A stretch of DNA of 64,000 nt from Muraenolepis orangiensis (GCA_027704905.1 CM051021.1:3521727-3585726), one strand, 5' to 3'. Positions 24,111 through 36,345 are shown, numbered from the stretch's first letter. Numbers and translations are program-made. The notes: generated by a model not told the origin, from the sequence alone.

Positions 24111-25095
24111 TGCTTCAGCTGCTCAAAGAGATGATGGGGTGGTGAATAGGACAAGGAAAATAACGTTGAATGAAGCAGTGGAGGCTTTGGACAGAGCACA
24201 CCTAGAGGAAGTTCAAGCTAGGGAGGAAAAGCCATCCTGTCCATGTTAGTAAATTTCATATTAACATGAGCAAACCAAACAAAATCTACAGTATTTTGAT
24301 CACTTCTTTAACATAAATATGTTTTATATCTTATTATTCTAATTTTAACTTCCCTTTCGTCGAGTGTGAGAACAACAAAAACCTGCCAAGCTGAAAATAT
24401 CCTCATGAATAGTTTGCTACAACAGGCTACTCAACAGCTGGTAAATAACTCAAATCCTCAGAATTCAGACCTTTATAAAGCGTATGGGTCCAAACCACAC
24501 ATATCAACCTCTTTCTTCTGTCTGACCTTTTCTGGCCCACTCAGATTGGTGTAATAATCAGAATAACAGTTTGTTGTGAGAGCGTTTACGACGGCAGGCA
24601 TGTTTGATGTTTGTTTATCCACCAATATGGCGGAAGCTCATGACATTGCATTTTTGGTCACGTGGTTGCAAGTCATCGATATGAATCTTTAAACATTATT
24701 TTAAACATCATAAATATTATAAAACAAAATAACATATTTCAAACGCTACAAGGTGAACCGAACCAAAATGGCCGTCCACAGGCGAGGTGGTGTTGCCATG
24801 GTTTCCGAGTGACAGATTGGAGGTTTAAGTCGGTGAGTTCATCAAATCAATCACAAATACAGTGATTACATAAATCACTGTATATAAATAAAAGTAAATA
24901 TGAATGTTATTGTAATTGATCACTCACAGCATGTGAAGTTAGCTGAAGGCTGTTAGTAATGATTGTAAATGAGCAGCAGTCTACTCTGTGCTGCTTTAAG
25001 CTGAACGGGAGAAGAGTCTTCATGGTTCAGTTGACCCTAAACAGGAAGGAAGAACAAGACAGGATGAACCCATTTAGCATGAGTCAAGATATCAA
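24111..25095. other. No gene recognised; possible terminal exon acceptor of the MHC gene
   Basis: AT-rich unique-looking sequence. On the minus strand near 25036-25062 there is a strong acceptor-like tract (TTCTTCCTTCCTGTTTAG). It could begin a 3'-UTR exon of the upstream MHC class I gene; this is inference only. Confidence 0.3.
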
Positions 25096-25498
25096 TGTGA
25101 TGATGTTAAGATAATACTGTTACTATATTACTGTGATGATGTTAAGATAATACTGTTAATATATTACTGTGATGATGTTAAGATAATACTGTTACTATAT
25201 TACTGTGATGATGTTAAGATAATACTGTTACTATATTACTGTGATGATGTTAAGATAATACTGTTACTATATTACTGTGATGATGTTAAGATAATACTGT
25301 TACTATATTACTGTGATGATGTTAAGATAATACTGTTACTATATTACTGTGATGATGTTAAGATAATACTGTTAATATATTACTGTGATGATGTTAAGAT
25401 AATACTGTTACTATATTACTGTGATGATGTTAAGATAATACTGTTCATATATTACTGTGATGATGTTAAGATAATACTGTTAATATATTACTGTGATA
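25096..25498. repeat. 36-bp minisatellite, about 11 units
   Basis: Near-identical units of TGTGATGATGTTAAGATAAT plus ACTGTTACTATATTAC, with a T-to-A variant in some units. Confidence 0.95.
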
Positions 25499-25575
25499 TA
25501 TTGCAGTAATGTTCTGTAAATATATGATCACCCTCCTTTAAAATGTTGAGATGTCACCAAATACTGACTCTGTGT

Positions 25576-25634
25576 TCAGAGGTTGGGTCTCAGGAGCTGG
25601 ATTCTGTTCCCCAGGGACCTCAGAGCTGGAGAAC
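25576..25634 (-). CDS. Candidate MHC class I cytoplasmic-tail exon
   Basis: On the minus strand, CTACTTACCAG precedes an open stretch. In the phase left by the transmembrane exon (phase 1), this codes a 19-residue tail (beginning GSPALRSLGN) ending at TGA 25576-25578. Another frame over the same bases (SSSEVPGEQNPAPE) looks more like a typical Ser/Glu-rich tail but needs a different phase. The plus strand also shows a strong donor here (CTGGTAAGT), so the call is weak. It lies 1.7 kb from the TM exon, separated by a minisatellite. Confidence 0.35.
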
Positions 25635-25673
25635 CTGGTAAGTAGCAGAATGTGAGGAGGTGAATTCATGACT

Positions 25674-27040
25674 GAGCTCGATGTATCTTGGCCAACAGAG
25701 CTGTATAGTCCAGTAAGCTAGATGTATCTAGGTCAACAGAGCTGTATAGTCCAGTGAGCTAGATGTATCTAGGTCAACAGAGCTGTATAGTCCAGTGAGC
25801 TAGATGTATATAGGTCAACAGAGCTGTATAGTCCAGTGAGCTAGATGTATCTAGGTCAACAGAGCTGTATAGTCCAGTGAGCTAGATGTATCTAGGTCAA
25901 CAGAGCTGTGTAGTCCAGTGAGCTAGATGTATCAGATGTGGTCAACAGAGCTGTATAGTCCAGTGTCTTTGAGTGGCAAAATATTATGCACTTCACCGGG
26001 GCTGCATATCCAGTGATCCAGGGTGGGGTAGTTCCCTGCTAACTAGAGAGGCATCTCTCTACCAAAGCTCTATTTGTTGAGCATATGCTAGACAGAAGAG
26101 GAGGAAACACCAGAGCAAAAATATATTATGGTCTGCTGCCTCACTCCGTTTAACTTTGCCAACAACAAAGCAAGATTTAAACGGTTTACTCCTGTTTTTT
26201 AAGTGTTCCTTCTTTGAGTAACTATGCATGGTACGGTCGTCAACCCGTAAGCGCTTTCACTCACTCCGCATTCCAATGACTGACCACTGACACCAACCAG
26301 TGTCAGTCCGAGCTCGCTCGACCAGATGATGATGATAGTCCAGTGACCTAGATATATCTTGATCAACAGATCTGTATAGTCCAGTGAGCTAGATGTATCT
26401 AGGTCAACAGAGCTGTATAGTCCAGTGACCTAGATATATCTAGATCAGAAGATCTGTGTAGTCCAGTGAGCTAGATGTATCTAGGTCAACAGAGCTGTAT
26501 AGTCCAGTGACCTAGATATATCTAGATCAACAGATCTGTATAGTCCAGTGAGCTAGATGTATCTAGGTCAACAGAGCTGTATAGTCCAGTGAGCAAGATG
26601 TATCTAGGTCAACATAGCTGTATAGTCCAGTGAGCAAGATGTATCTAGGTCAAGAGAGCTGTATAGTCCAGTGAGCTAGATGTATCTATGTCAACAGAGC
26701 TGTGTAGTCAAGTGAGCTAGATGTATCTAGGTCAACAGAGCTGTATAGTCCAGTGAGCTAGATGTATCTAGGTCAACAGAGCTGTATAGTCCAGTGAGCA
26801 AGATGTATCTAGGTCAAGAGAGCTGTATAGTCCAGTGAGCTAGATGTATCTATGTCAACAGAGCTGTGTAGTCAAGTGAGCTAGATGTATCTAGGTCAAC
26901 AGAGCTGTATAGTCCAGTGAGCTAGATGTATCTTGCTCAACATAGCTGAATAGTCCAGTGAGCTAGATGTATCTAGGTTAACAGAGCTGTATAGTCCAGT
27001 GAGCTAGATGTATATAGGTTGACAGAGCTGTATAGTTCAG
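25674..27040. repeat. 41-bp minisatellite, interrupted
   Basis: Units of GTGAGCTAGATGTATCTAGG plus TCAACAGAGCTGTATAGTCCA run from 25674 to about 25965 and from about 26335 to 27040. Between them lies about 370 bp of unrelated sequence. The array fills the intron downstream of the MHC TM exon. 27041-27358 holds nothing recognisable. Confidence 0.95.
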
Positions 27041-27358
27041 TCCAGAGACTCTCATCCAATGCTGAAGTGTTAATGTGCAGTAAAAACACATTTGAATCAC
27101 CAGCCAATCGTCGCTTGGCTGAATCTAAGGATCTGTTGTAACAGTGGTAAATATCTGACTGTTATTATACTTTGATATTCTTAATGCCACAACATCATTG
27201 TGAACACGACACTAGAGAAGGTTCTTCATTAGGAGATGGAGACCACTAGTGTATGACCACAACCAATCAGATTGTAGGAACGGACGCAGCGAGGGGGAAG
27301 GAAGTAGGAGCAGGTGGAGTTCAGGGGTTGGTCCTCCTGAAGAGTTGGATTCACTCAC

Positions 27359-27509
27359 CGTTCCTCCTCTTGGACACAAAGACTCCAACACAGATTCCAA
27401 CAGCAGCGAGGAGGAGAACCACAGACCCAATGATGATGGGGGTGCGGAAACCTTCAGGGAAATCAAGAGATCCATCACTCATCCATTCCTCCACCCTTGA
27501 ACCACATGT
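27359..27509 (-). CDS. MHC class I connecting/transmembrane exon
   Basis: On the minus strand the frame SDGSLDFPEGFRTP is followed by IIIGSVVLLLAAVGICVGVF and the basic stop-transfer VSKRRN, then the donor G|GTGAGTG at 27359. The hydrophobic helix of about 20 residues followed by KRR is diagnostic of a type I membrane anchor. The acceptor is uncertain: the frame is closed by TAG just above 27509, and only phase 0 or phase 2 acceptors (27509 or inside) keep it open. The alpha3 exon ends in phase 1. So either an unusual splice site or a small frameshift exists here. Confidence 0.7.
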
Positions 27510-27689
27510 CTATGGACACGTGATGCTACATACCAACACAATGGCAATATGACTACTCCAGTGGAATCTGTTCTGGAGCTCAGGGTCACTGAGGGACTGA
27601 CCTTAGCTTAGCTCTATTCATAAGACTCATTTACCCACAATCCAACGTGTTCCTATGAAGTGAGCCCTTCCTGAGAGCTGTGTGTTTAC

Positions 27690-28028
27690 CACGTTGATGA
27701 GGTGGAGACGCCCAACCTCCATCTCCTCTCCAGTTGGTCATGATGAGGGCCGGGTCCAGCGGGACCAGGATGTCCTCGATGCCTTTCAGCTGGACCACAC
27801 ACTCGTACCTCGTCCAGTCCTCCGGTGGGACCGACGTCAGGTTCAGGCCAACGCTGACCTGGAAGGTCCCGTCGTGGTTGGGGAGGACCTCCCCGTGGTC
27901 CACGTGCTCATGGAGCTCCTGGTGGTCTCTCCTCCAGAACACCACCACCCTGTTAGGGTAGAAGCCTGTAGCATGGCACACCACTGGGGAAGAGGGGCTC
28001 CTCTGGAGCAGAGACACCGACGGATGCT
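27690..28028 (-). CDS. MHC class I alpha3 (Ig C1) exon
   Basis: Minus-strand translation gives HPSVSLLQRSPSSPVVCHAT then GFYPNRVVVFWRRD, HGEVLPNHDGTFQVSV, and TRYECVVQLKG. The two Cys of the C1 immunoglobulin fold and the FYP and W residues are in place. The exon is 339 nt, about 20 codons longer than a minimal alpha3, because it runs past MTNW into RGDGGWASPPHQR before the donor G|GTAAAC at 27690. The acceptor CCAG lies at 28029 and follows a very long (CT)n tract. The domain binds beta-2-microglobulin and CD8 in classical molecules. Confidence 0.92.
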
Positions 28029-28029
28029 C

Positions 28030-28429
<400 letters not shown>

Positions 28430-30044
28430 CACTAGTCCTTTCAACACCTGGACTGGGTCTACAGAGCCGCTTTCCTGCATTTGGTTTTTCCCTTGTCAGC
28501 CAAATGGCCAATTTAGCTGTCCCTGAGATGTAATTGATTAGGGTGTGAACAAGCTTTCTCTTTGAATTGTATTTTGGGCCAAATACATATAATTCATAAG
28601 AGAAACATTGTCCAAGCCCCAAGAACCCTACACCCTAAATAAACCAGCTAGCCTTGTGCAATCAACAAATAAGTGTGCCACAAACAACCTGTGCACTAAG
28701 ACCACAACCCTCCCCCGTTCTGGGATCCAGGTGTGCCACGTGTCTGTTCTTAGCTATTAACCCATGCACTATCCTCCACTGGAGGTCGCCTGTCCGCTTT
28801 TCAACGGGCAGCCCTGTCAGATACCACGTTTAACTGGTACTGGTCTACTCAGTCCTCCCCCTGCCTTGACCAGACAAGAGGCTCCGCTATATAACAGTTC
28901 AATCCATGCTATAAAAACACCACCAAACCCAAAAGCCCTTAGCGTGGAAAAAAGATAACCATGGTCAACTCTGTCAAACGCTTTTTCTTGGTCAAGGGAC
29001 AGGATGCCAATGTCTATATCGTGGAGGTCACACAGGTCAATAGTGTCCCGAACCAGAAAAGGTTGTCCATTATTGTTCTATCCGGAACACGGTTGGTCCA
29101 TATGAATAATCAAACTCAGAAAATGCTGGTTGGACAGTTGAACAACACTTTTGACAGTATTTTAAAGCCCGCACACAGCAAGGCAAAAGGTCTCCAGTTT
29201 TTGACTAGTGCCAAGTCTCCCTTTTTCGGTAGGAGTGACAACGCGAACGCCCTTCGACATGAAGTTGGAAGTGACCCCTCCCGATAGAGGCTAGTTGTCC
29301 AATAGCCGTGGTTAGCTCCTCCGGCGTTAGGTCGTCGTCTAAACCCGCCTTTTCGGTCTCCGTTAGTTGCGGAAGGTCTTTCAACAGAGCTGCAGTTCAT
29401 TGTGGATCACATTCCCCTTCTGCATAGAGCTCTGTGTAAAATCCCACTGCAAGGCTCCTTATCTCCACTGGATCCGTTGTGATGCTTCCATCTGGAAGCT
29501 TCAGGCAGTTTAATTGCTTTCTAGAGGCTATCTTTTTAGGTTAAAAAAGAAGGAGGTTGGGGCATCAATGTCCCTCATGTTTGTGAAATGTGCCCTGACC
29601 AGTGCCCCTTTAACCCTCTCCTGCATCAAAAGGCCTAAATCCCTCTTTTTCTCCTGAAGAAGCTGAAGGCTTCCAGGATGTGGTTGGGTTCTTAGACCTT
29701 GCTCGATGTCTTTAATACAACCTTCAAGCCCCTGCATTGCAGCTTTAATGTTGGCGGTAGAGAAAGAGGTGTATTGATCTGTACCTTGCCAACCTCCCAC
29801 CAACTACGCTTGGACACAAAATCACTTTTCTTTGACCGCCATTGTGTCCAAAACAATCCAAACTCTGGCAGAAAGCTCTTTCCTGGAGTAGTTTGGTGAT
29901 AAAGTGCCAATGTGATCCAGTTTGAACTGGGGAAAAACATAACTCAATGGTGGTGATCTGTGAAACCCACTGAGCTAATGATGCTCCTAACTAGTTTCAA
30001 ACTATCACCCTGTGCAATATAAAACCTGTCTAAAGGTGCACCAC

Positions 30045-30265
30045 TAACCTTACTTCCCACCACCTTAACCCATGTGTACTGCCCACCACCTTAACCCATG
30101 TGTACTGCCCACCACCTTAACCCATGTGTACTGCCCACCACCTTAACCCATGTGTACTACCCACCACCTTAACCCATGTGTACTGTCCACCACCTTAACC
30201 CATGTGTACTGCCCACCACCTTAACCCATGTGTACTGCCCACCACCTAAACCCATGTGTACTGCC
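30045..30265. repeat. 26-bp minisatellite inside the LINE
   Basis: About eight units of CCACCACCTTAACCCATGTG plus TACTGC. Confidence 0.95.
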
Positions 30266-30864
30266 TAGCAGTTGGATGCTTAACCCTCCAGGCGTCCATG
30301 AGATCTAGTTTAATGAGGAGCCTCCTTAAACAGGCAGATGATGGCAGGTGGGGTTCCTCACTCATCCACAATGCAATTACAATCCCCGCCGAGAACAATG
30401 TGTTCTTGGGAATGGTTGTGTAGCACTGTTCCTATTTTATTGAAAACCTCTACTCTGTCACTGCCAGTATTTGGAGCATAGACATTGACAAAGCAGAAAA
30501 CAAAGCCCTCAATTTCCGCCCTCACTAAAAGCCCCCCTCCCCTTCACCAGCTCATCATGTGATAGCATGCGGGCATTTAGACCAGCAGAAAACAAAATGG
30601 CCACACCTGCACTAACGTTGGTGCCATGACTGTACATCCTCTGGCCCTCCCACCAAAGATCCCAATCACTCTCATTACTCAAATTCCTGCAGGAAAACCA
30701 CATCAATGTTTTTAAACCTGCAGGTCTTTTTAATTAAAGACCTCTTTAGTTTAACCCTCCCTCCATTCATGTTTAATGAGGTAAAGACTCCGCCACCGAA
30801 TCCCCAGCCAGAGCCTCAGCGGGCACCACCTCAACCAGCGGAGGGCGCGGCTGTGCTTCCGCCG

Positions 30865-31060
30865 GCTGAGCGCTACCGATCAGCTGTACTGATCCACCTG
30901 CGTTTCCAGCCCCACGGTAGACGGCTGAGTGCTACCGATCAGCTGTACTGATCCACCTGCGTTTCCAGCCCCACGGTAGACGGCTGAGCGCTACCGATCA
31001 GCTGTACTGATCCACCTGCGTTTCCAGCCCCACGGTAGACGGCTGAGCGCTGTCATCTCC
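30865..31060. repeat. 59-bp tandem repeat inside the LINE, about 3.3 units
   Basis: Units start GCTGAGCGCTACCGATCAGC at 30865, 30924 and 30983, with a partial unit at 31042. They are nearly identical, so the expansion is recent. Confidence 0.95.
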
Positions 31061-31776
31061 GGCCTGTCGCTGTTTATGTGGGCATGCACATTTTTTATGC
31101 CCAATATCCCGCACTCAAAACACCTCAAACTACCCGTGCTCGCATATACTGTGTAAAAATAATCTCTGTGTTAAACTTTAAACGACATGTCAAGTGTCTG
31201 TGACGGGTTCTCTAGAAACATAAAAACGTGTCTGCACAGAGACTGAACATGGGCCAGATTGGGGTCTTTGCAACCAAGAGTTATCGTTTTGAATGCACTC
31301 GCGAACTTCCCGAACCTCCGTAGCTCTTGTTCGAGGGCCACGTTAGCGATAAACGGCAGTACACCTGACACGGTCACCCGGGAGAACGGCAATGCCAGCG
31401 GAGAGACAAACAGCAGCGAATCTCGGAAAACAACCCCACTTTCGACAATCTGACTTCCTGCATCTATTTCCTTAAGAAAGACCACCACCGCTTTATTCAT
31501 GCGGGAGGCACATGCTAGTTTATCATAGCCGATCTGCTGGCCGACCGCCAGCAACACCTGCTCCACTGTCACGTCGGGAGCGACCCGAATCCCATGACGG
31601 ATCGATAGCGGAGGAGTCTCAGAGGACGCCATGGCCGCCTGATCCGTCTTCTCCACAAACCGAACACCAAGCTTTAACGTTTTAAATCAAAAGCTGCCTA
31701 CCTGGTCATGTAGAGAAAAGAGTAGAACCTTTCACATCTTCCGCCAAACACTCGCTCACCCCCGTGCTCTCGGCAT

Positions 31777-31977
<201 letters not shown>

Positions 31978-32070
31978 TCTGTTCCTGGTCCTCCCTGTAG
32001 TGTTCCAGTTCAAACACCAGGGACTCAGAGACATCTGTCTGTCGACGCCCACCTGGTCATGTGACTCTAC

Positions 32071-32349
32071 CTATTCTCTGCAGAGTGCTCTTCCCATAGG
32101 CCAGGAACTTCTTCAGCCAATCAACACACTCCTTGGTGAGGTAGTTCTTCAAGTATTCATTATGAGCTCTATTCTGATCCCAGCTCTGTTTGGTGGAGAA
32201 AGCCTGTGGTTTTGGAGCGATCCATGTCTTGGTCTTCAGGTCAAACGATATGAAGTCCTCTCCATCATAACCATGCTGGAAATAACCACCAGTATCACCA
32301 TGCTCATCATCCCACTCACAACCATATATAGTCTGAAATATGTGGGAAC
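32071..32349 (-). CDS. MHC class I alpha2 exon
   Basis: Minus-strand translation starts GSHIFQTIYGCEWDDEHGD and ends CVDWLKKFLAYGKSTLQRI, with both conserved Cys (YGC and KECV) for the alpha2 disulfide. The exon is 279 nt, with phase 1 at both ends (acceptor CTCTCTTAG at 32350, donor ATAG|GTAGAG at 32070), as is standard for class I. By alignment to HLA numbering, peptide-C-terminus residues read T143, S146 (usually K) and W147, with Y159, and F171 in place of Y171. Y99 is retained and position 123 is F, as is usual in fish. Confidence 0.95.
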
Positions 32350-32464
32350 CTAAGAGAGAGAGCGAGAGAGAGAGAGCGAGAGAGAGCGAGAGCATTAATT
32401 GGATTGGCTTTGTCATGTTGAATGACAACTTTTAGACTCAATCTATACACCAATACTTTGAATA

Positions 32465-32602
32465 CTTCTACACGGAGTACTGCTAAACTGAGTACTGCTA
32501 CACTGAGTACCGCTACACTGAGTACTGCTACACTGAGTACTGCTACACTGAGTACTTCTACACTGAGTACTGCTACACTGAGTACTGCTACACTGAGTAC
32601 TT
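32465..32602. repeat. 15-bp tandem repeat in MHC intron 2
   Basis: Nine or so units of CTGAGTACTGCTACA. Confidence 0.93.
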
Positions 32603-32794
32603 ACATGAATACTCATGTTCTGAAGTCTGATTTCAGATTCATGTTTTGTATTTGTGTTCATGTGTACTTATGTACTTATTCTATTATTATATGTGTATTT
32701 GTATACATGTGTATGTACATGTATTTTATTTATTTGTTATAACATTAGAATGATATATTCATGTTGAGAGTTAAGACATTAGATATAAACTTAC

Positions 32795-33061
32795 CTCCTG
32801 TCTGGTTAAAGCAAATCTTTAGGTTCTCAATGCTGACTTTGGAGGTCTCCTGGGCACCAAAAGCCTTTCTAGTGTTCCTCTCCCAGTAGTGTGGGTCATC
32901 TCTGGTGACCTGCTCCATCCACACCTGTCTGGGTTCTGCTCTCTGGCTGTTGTTGTCATAGTGAACAATCTGAACTTCATCCACCATCCCAACAGACACA
33001 TACTCTGGGAAGTTTGAGAGTCCAGACGACGCTGTGGAGAAATACATCAGAGAGTGGATCT
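32795..33061 (-). CDS. MHC class I alpha1 exon
   Basis: Minus-strand translation runs from IHSLMYFSTASSGLSNFPEY through VSVGMVDEVQIVHYD and DDPHYWERNTRKAFGAQETS to NLKICFNQTGG. It has 267 nt, phase 1 at both ends (acceptor CTACAG at 33062, donor GGAG|GTAAGT at 32794). Y7 and Y59 are conserved and the N-glycosylation site NQT is present. At the position of Y84 (mammals) or R84 (classical fish) there is Cys. The leader exon supplies the first base of a Glu codon. Confidence 0.95.
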
Positions 33062-33559
33062 CTGTAGAAAGACAGACAGACAGACAGACAGACCGACAGG
33101 TTAATACTGTACATCACTGTAGACAGACAGACAGGTTAATACTGTACATCACTGTAGAGATAGACCCGTGGCTCCGCCCCCTGGCCGGACAGGTAAAACA
33201 GGAAGCTTTATCTCAAGTTTTATCTCATTGACATCCTTACATCTTACAACACTTTAAAACACTTTTTACCATTCTTGCGGACATGGAGAGAATAAACTAT
33301 TATTTATGAAATAACTTATTTTAACCTTCTTTATCTTTATGTCTTCTGTTAAGAACGTGAACACAATAGACTTAGTTGTATTTAGTAGTCTATTATCAAA
33401 GATGTGGTGTCTGTGTGTGTTTGTGTGTATTGGAAGTAAATGATTAATCGTGTTGTGGATGAATTAACCCACTAAAACAGCGTCTATTGACGGACACTAA
33501 ACCAACATGGGTTCAAGTGTGTTTTAAATCAATCCAAAGTGAGTTGTAAGCGGTGTTAC

Positions 33560-33614
33560 CTGAGGACACACCGAGACAACAAAGCAACAGCAGTATCCCT
33601 CTTAGCGCCGTCAT
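33560..33614 (-). CDS. MHC class I leader exon
   Basis: ATG at 33614-33612 opens MTALRGILLLLCCLGVSS, a clean signal peptide with an 11-residue hydrophobic core and small residues before the cut. The donor follows TCAG|GTAACA. The exon ends in phase 1, joining alpha1 in frame. The rest of intron 1 (33062-33559) holds GACA repeats near 33070 and 33120 but no gene. Confidence 0.92.
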
Positions 33615-33639
33615 ATCGATGAATCTAGAACAAAGAGAT

Positions 33640-33722
33640 GGAAGTCACTTTGGATACAAGCGTCTGCTAAATGACTGTAATGTAATGTAATGTAATGTTA
33701 TATAATGTAATGTAATGTAATG
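33640..33722 (+). mobile_element. Short SINE/LINE 3' tail in MHC promoter region
   Basis: GGATACAAGCGTCTGCTAAATGA followed by (TGTAA)n is the characteristic 3' end shared by several fish SINEs and their LINE partners. It sits 25-110 bp upstream of the MHC start codon. Confidence 0.7.
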
Positions 33723-33803
33723 AGAGAATCAACAGACGAGACTCACACTCCAGCGTCTGACGACCAGGAAGCCTGTCAACAAGACGCTAAGGAAGGACAA
33801 GGA

Positions 33804-33858
33804 CCAATAGGAACTCAAGAAGGCTCTGATTATCTACATGAGACTAGAACGTGACGCA
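33804..33858 (-). promoter_or_regulatory. Candidate MHC class I promoter elements (inverted CCAAT, CRE-like)
   Basis: On the coding strand CTATTGGTCC (33802-33811) resembles the Y box and TGCGTCAC (33851-33858) resembles an X2/CRE half. Order is right, but the spacing of over 40 bp is wider than the canonical X2-Y spacing. No clear ISRE or X1 box was seen. Weak. Confidence 0.3.
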
Positions 33859-34022
33859 CACACACAAGTGTCATGTTACTCTTTACTCATTGTTCTTACT
33901 ATGTAATGCTTAGTTATATATTATGTTTAGGAATATATAATGTTTAGTTATATATAATGTTCCGTTTTTAATTGAATATAAACATCTACGCCAATGAAAC
34001 AGATTTTCAGCTGAGCAAGTAG

Positions 34023-34025
<3 letters not shown>

Positions 34026-34098
<73 letters not shown>
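34026..34098. repeat. (GT)n microsatellite
   Basis: About 36 GT units between the MHC promoter region and the 33-bp array. Confidence 0.98.
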
Positions 34099-34204
34099 TA
34101 ATAGTTCATATTTCTCATGATCTTCCTCCACTAGCGTCCTGATATCAGATGTCTTATGCTGACAGCCTAAACCAGAGCTTTATGTTTAGTTCATGATTGT
34201 CATT

Positions 34205-36345
34205 TACCAAACCCTCACCTGTCTGTCTACCAGCCCTAACTGAACCCTCACCTGTCTGTCTACCAGCCCTAACTGAACCCTCACCTGTCTGTCTACCAGC
34301 CCTTACTGAACCCTCACCTGTCTGTCTACCAGCCCTCACCTGTCTGTCTACCAGCCCTAACTGAACCCTCACCTGTCTGTCTACCAGCCCTAACTGAACC
34401 CTCACCTGTCTGTCTACCAGCCCTAACTGAACCCTCACCTGTCTGTCTACCAGCCCTTACTGAACCCTCACCTGTCTGTCTACCAGCCCTTACTGAACCC
34501 TCACCTGTCTGTCTACCAGCCCTAACTGAACCCTCACCTGTCTGTCTACCAGCCCTTACTGAACCCTCACCTGTCTGTCTACCAGCCCTAACTGAACCCT
34601 CACTTGTCTGTCTACCAGCCCTAACTGAACCCTCACCTGTCTGTCTACCAGCCCTAACTTAACCCTCACCTGTCTGTCTACCAGCCCTTACTGAACCCTC
34701 ACCTGTCTGTCTACCAGCCCTCACCTGTCTGTCTACCAGCCCTAACTGAACCCTCACCTGTCTGTCTACCAGCCCTAACTGAACCCTCACCTGTCTGTCT
34801 ACCAGCCCTAACTGAACCCTCACCTGTCTGTCTACCAGCCCTTACTGAACCCTCACCTGTCTGTCTACCCGCCCTTACTGAACCCTCACCTGTCTGTCTA
34901 CCAGCCCTAACTGAACCCTCACCTGTCTGTCTACCAGCCCTAACTGAACCCTCACCTGTCTGTCTACCAGCCCTTACTGAACCCTCACCTGTCTGTCTAC
35001 CAGCCCTAACTGAACCCTCACCTGTCTGTCTACCAGCCCTAACTGAACCCTCACCTGTCTGTCTACCAGCCCTAACTGAACCCTCACCTGTCTGTCTACC
35101 AGCCCTTACTGAACCCTCACCTGTCTGTCTACCAGCCCTTACTGAACCCTCACCTGTCTGTCTACCAGCCCTCACCTGTCTGTCTACCAGCCCTAACTGA
35201 ACCCTCACCTGTCTGTCTACCAGCCCTTACTGAACCCTCACCTGTCTGTCTACCAGCCCTAACTGAATCCTCACCTGTCTGTCTACCAGCCGTAACTGAA
35301 CCCTCACCTGTCTGTCTACCAGCCCTAACTGAACCCTCACCTGTCTGTCTTCCAGCCCTAACTGAACCCTCACCTGTCTGTCTACCAGCCCTAACTGAAC
35401 CCTCACCTATCTGTCTACCAGCCCTAACTGAACCCTCACCTGTCTGTCTACCAGCCCTTACTGAACCCTCACCTGTCTGTCTACCAGCCCTAACTGAACC
35501 CTCACCTGTCTGTCTACCAGCCCTCACCTGTCTGTCTACCAGCCCTTACTGAACCCTCACCTGTCTGTCGACCAGCCCTAACTGAACCCTCACCTGTCTG
35601 TCTACCAGCCCTAACTGAACCCTCACCTGTCTGTCTACCAGCCCTTACTGAACCCTCACCTGTCTGTCGACCAGCCCTAACTGAACCCTCACCTGTCTGT
35701 CTACCAGCCCTAATTGAACCCTCACCTGTCTGTCTACCAGCCCTAACTGAACCCTCACCTGTCTGTCTACCAGCCCTAACTGAACCCTCACCTGTCTGTC
35801 TACCAGCCCTAACTGAACCCTCACCTGTCTGTCTACCAGCCCTAACTGAACCCTCACCTGTCTGTCTACCAGCCCTCACCTGTCTGTCTACCAGCCCTAA
35901 CTGAACCCTCACCTGTCTGTCTACCAGCCCTAACTGAACCCTCACCTGTCTGTCTACCAGCCCTTACTGAACCCTCACCTGTCTGTCTACCAGCCCTTAC
36001 TGAACCCTCACCTGTCTGTCGACCAGCCCTAACTGAACCCTCACCTGTCTGTCTACCAGCCCTTACTGAACCCTCACCTGTCTGTCGACCAGCCCTAACT
36101 GAACCCTCACCTGTCTGTCTACCAGCCCTTACTGAACCCTCACCTGTCTGTCTACCAGCCCTAACTGAACCCTCACCTGTCTGTCTACCAGCCCTAACTG
36201 AACCCTCACCTGTCTACCAGCCCTTACTGAACCCTCACCTGTCTGTCTACCAGCCCTTACTGAACCCTCACCTGTCTGTCTACCAGCCCTAACTGAACCC
36301 TCACCTGTCTGTCTACCAGCCCTTACTGAACCCTCACCTGTTTGG
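34205..36345. repeat. 33-bp minisatellite, about 65 units
   Basis: Units of CCCTAACTGAACCCTCACCT plus GTCTGTCTACCAG; CTTACTG and CGACCAG variants alternate and some units lack the first part. Because 33 is a multiple of three, minus-strand frames read as an 11-residue cycle (VRAGRQTGEGS). It lies about 0.6-2.7 kb upstream of the MHC start. Confidence 0.98.

Larger units (their letters stand above)
28430..31660 (-). pseudogene. L1/Tx1-clade-like LINE in MHC intron, decayed
   Basis: Minus-strand order is right for a two-ORF LINE. 31171-31656 resembles ORF1 (start METDQ-type, RRM-like region; a degenerate CFECG zinc-knuckle follows near 31110). 30500-30710 is endonuclease (ESDWDLWWEGQ, HGTNVSAGVAILFSAGLNAR), and near 30370-30400 GGDCN-like endonuclease sequence follows. 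29528-29800 is the EN-RT linker (RDIDAPTSFFFNLKR). 29116-29330 is the RT start (LLPKKGDLALVKNWRPFALL), and 28422-28870 is the C-terminus (LVHTLINYISGTAKLAIWLT). Most of the RT catalytic core is missing and many frames are broken. Two internal minisatellites have grown inside it. It separates alpha2 from alpha3. Confidence 0.8.
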
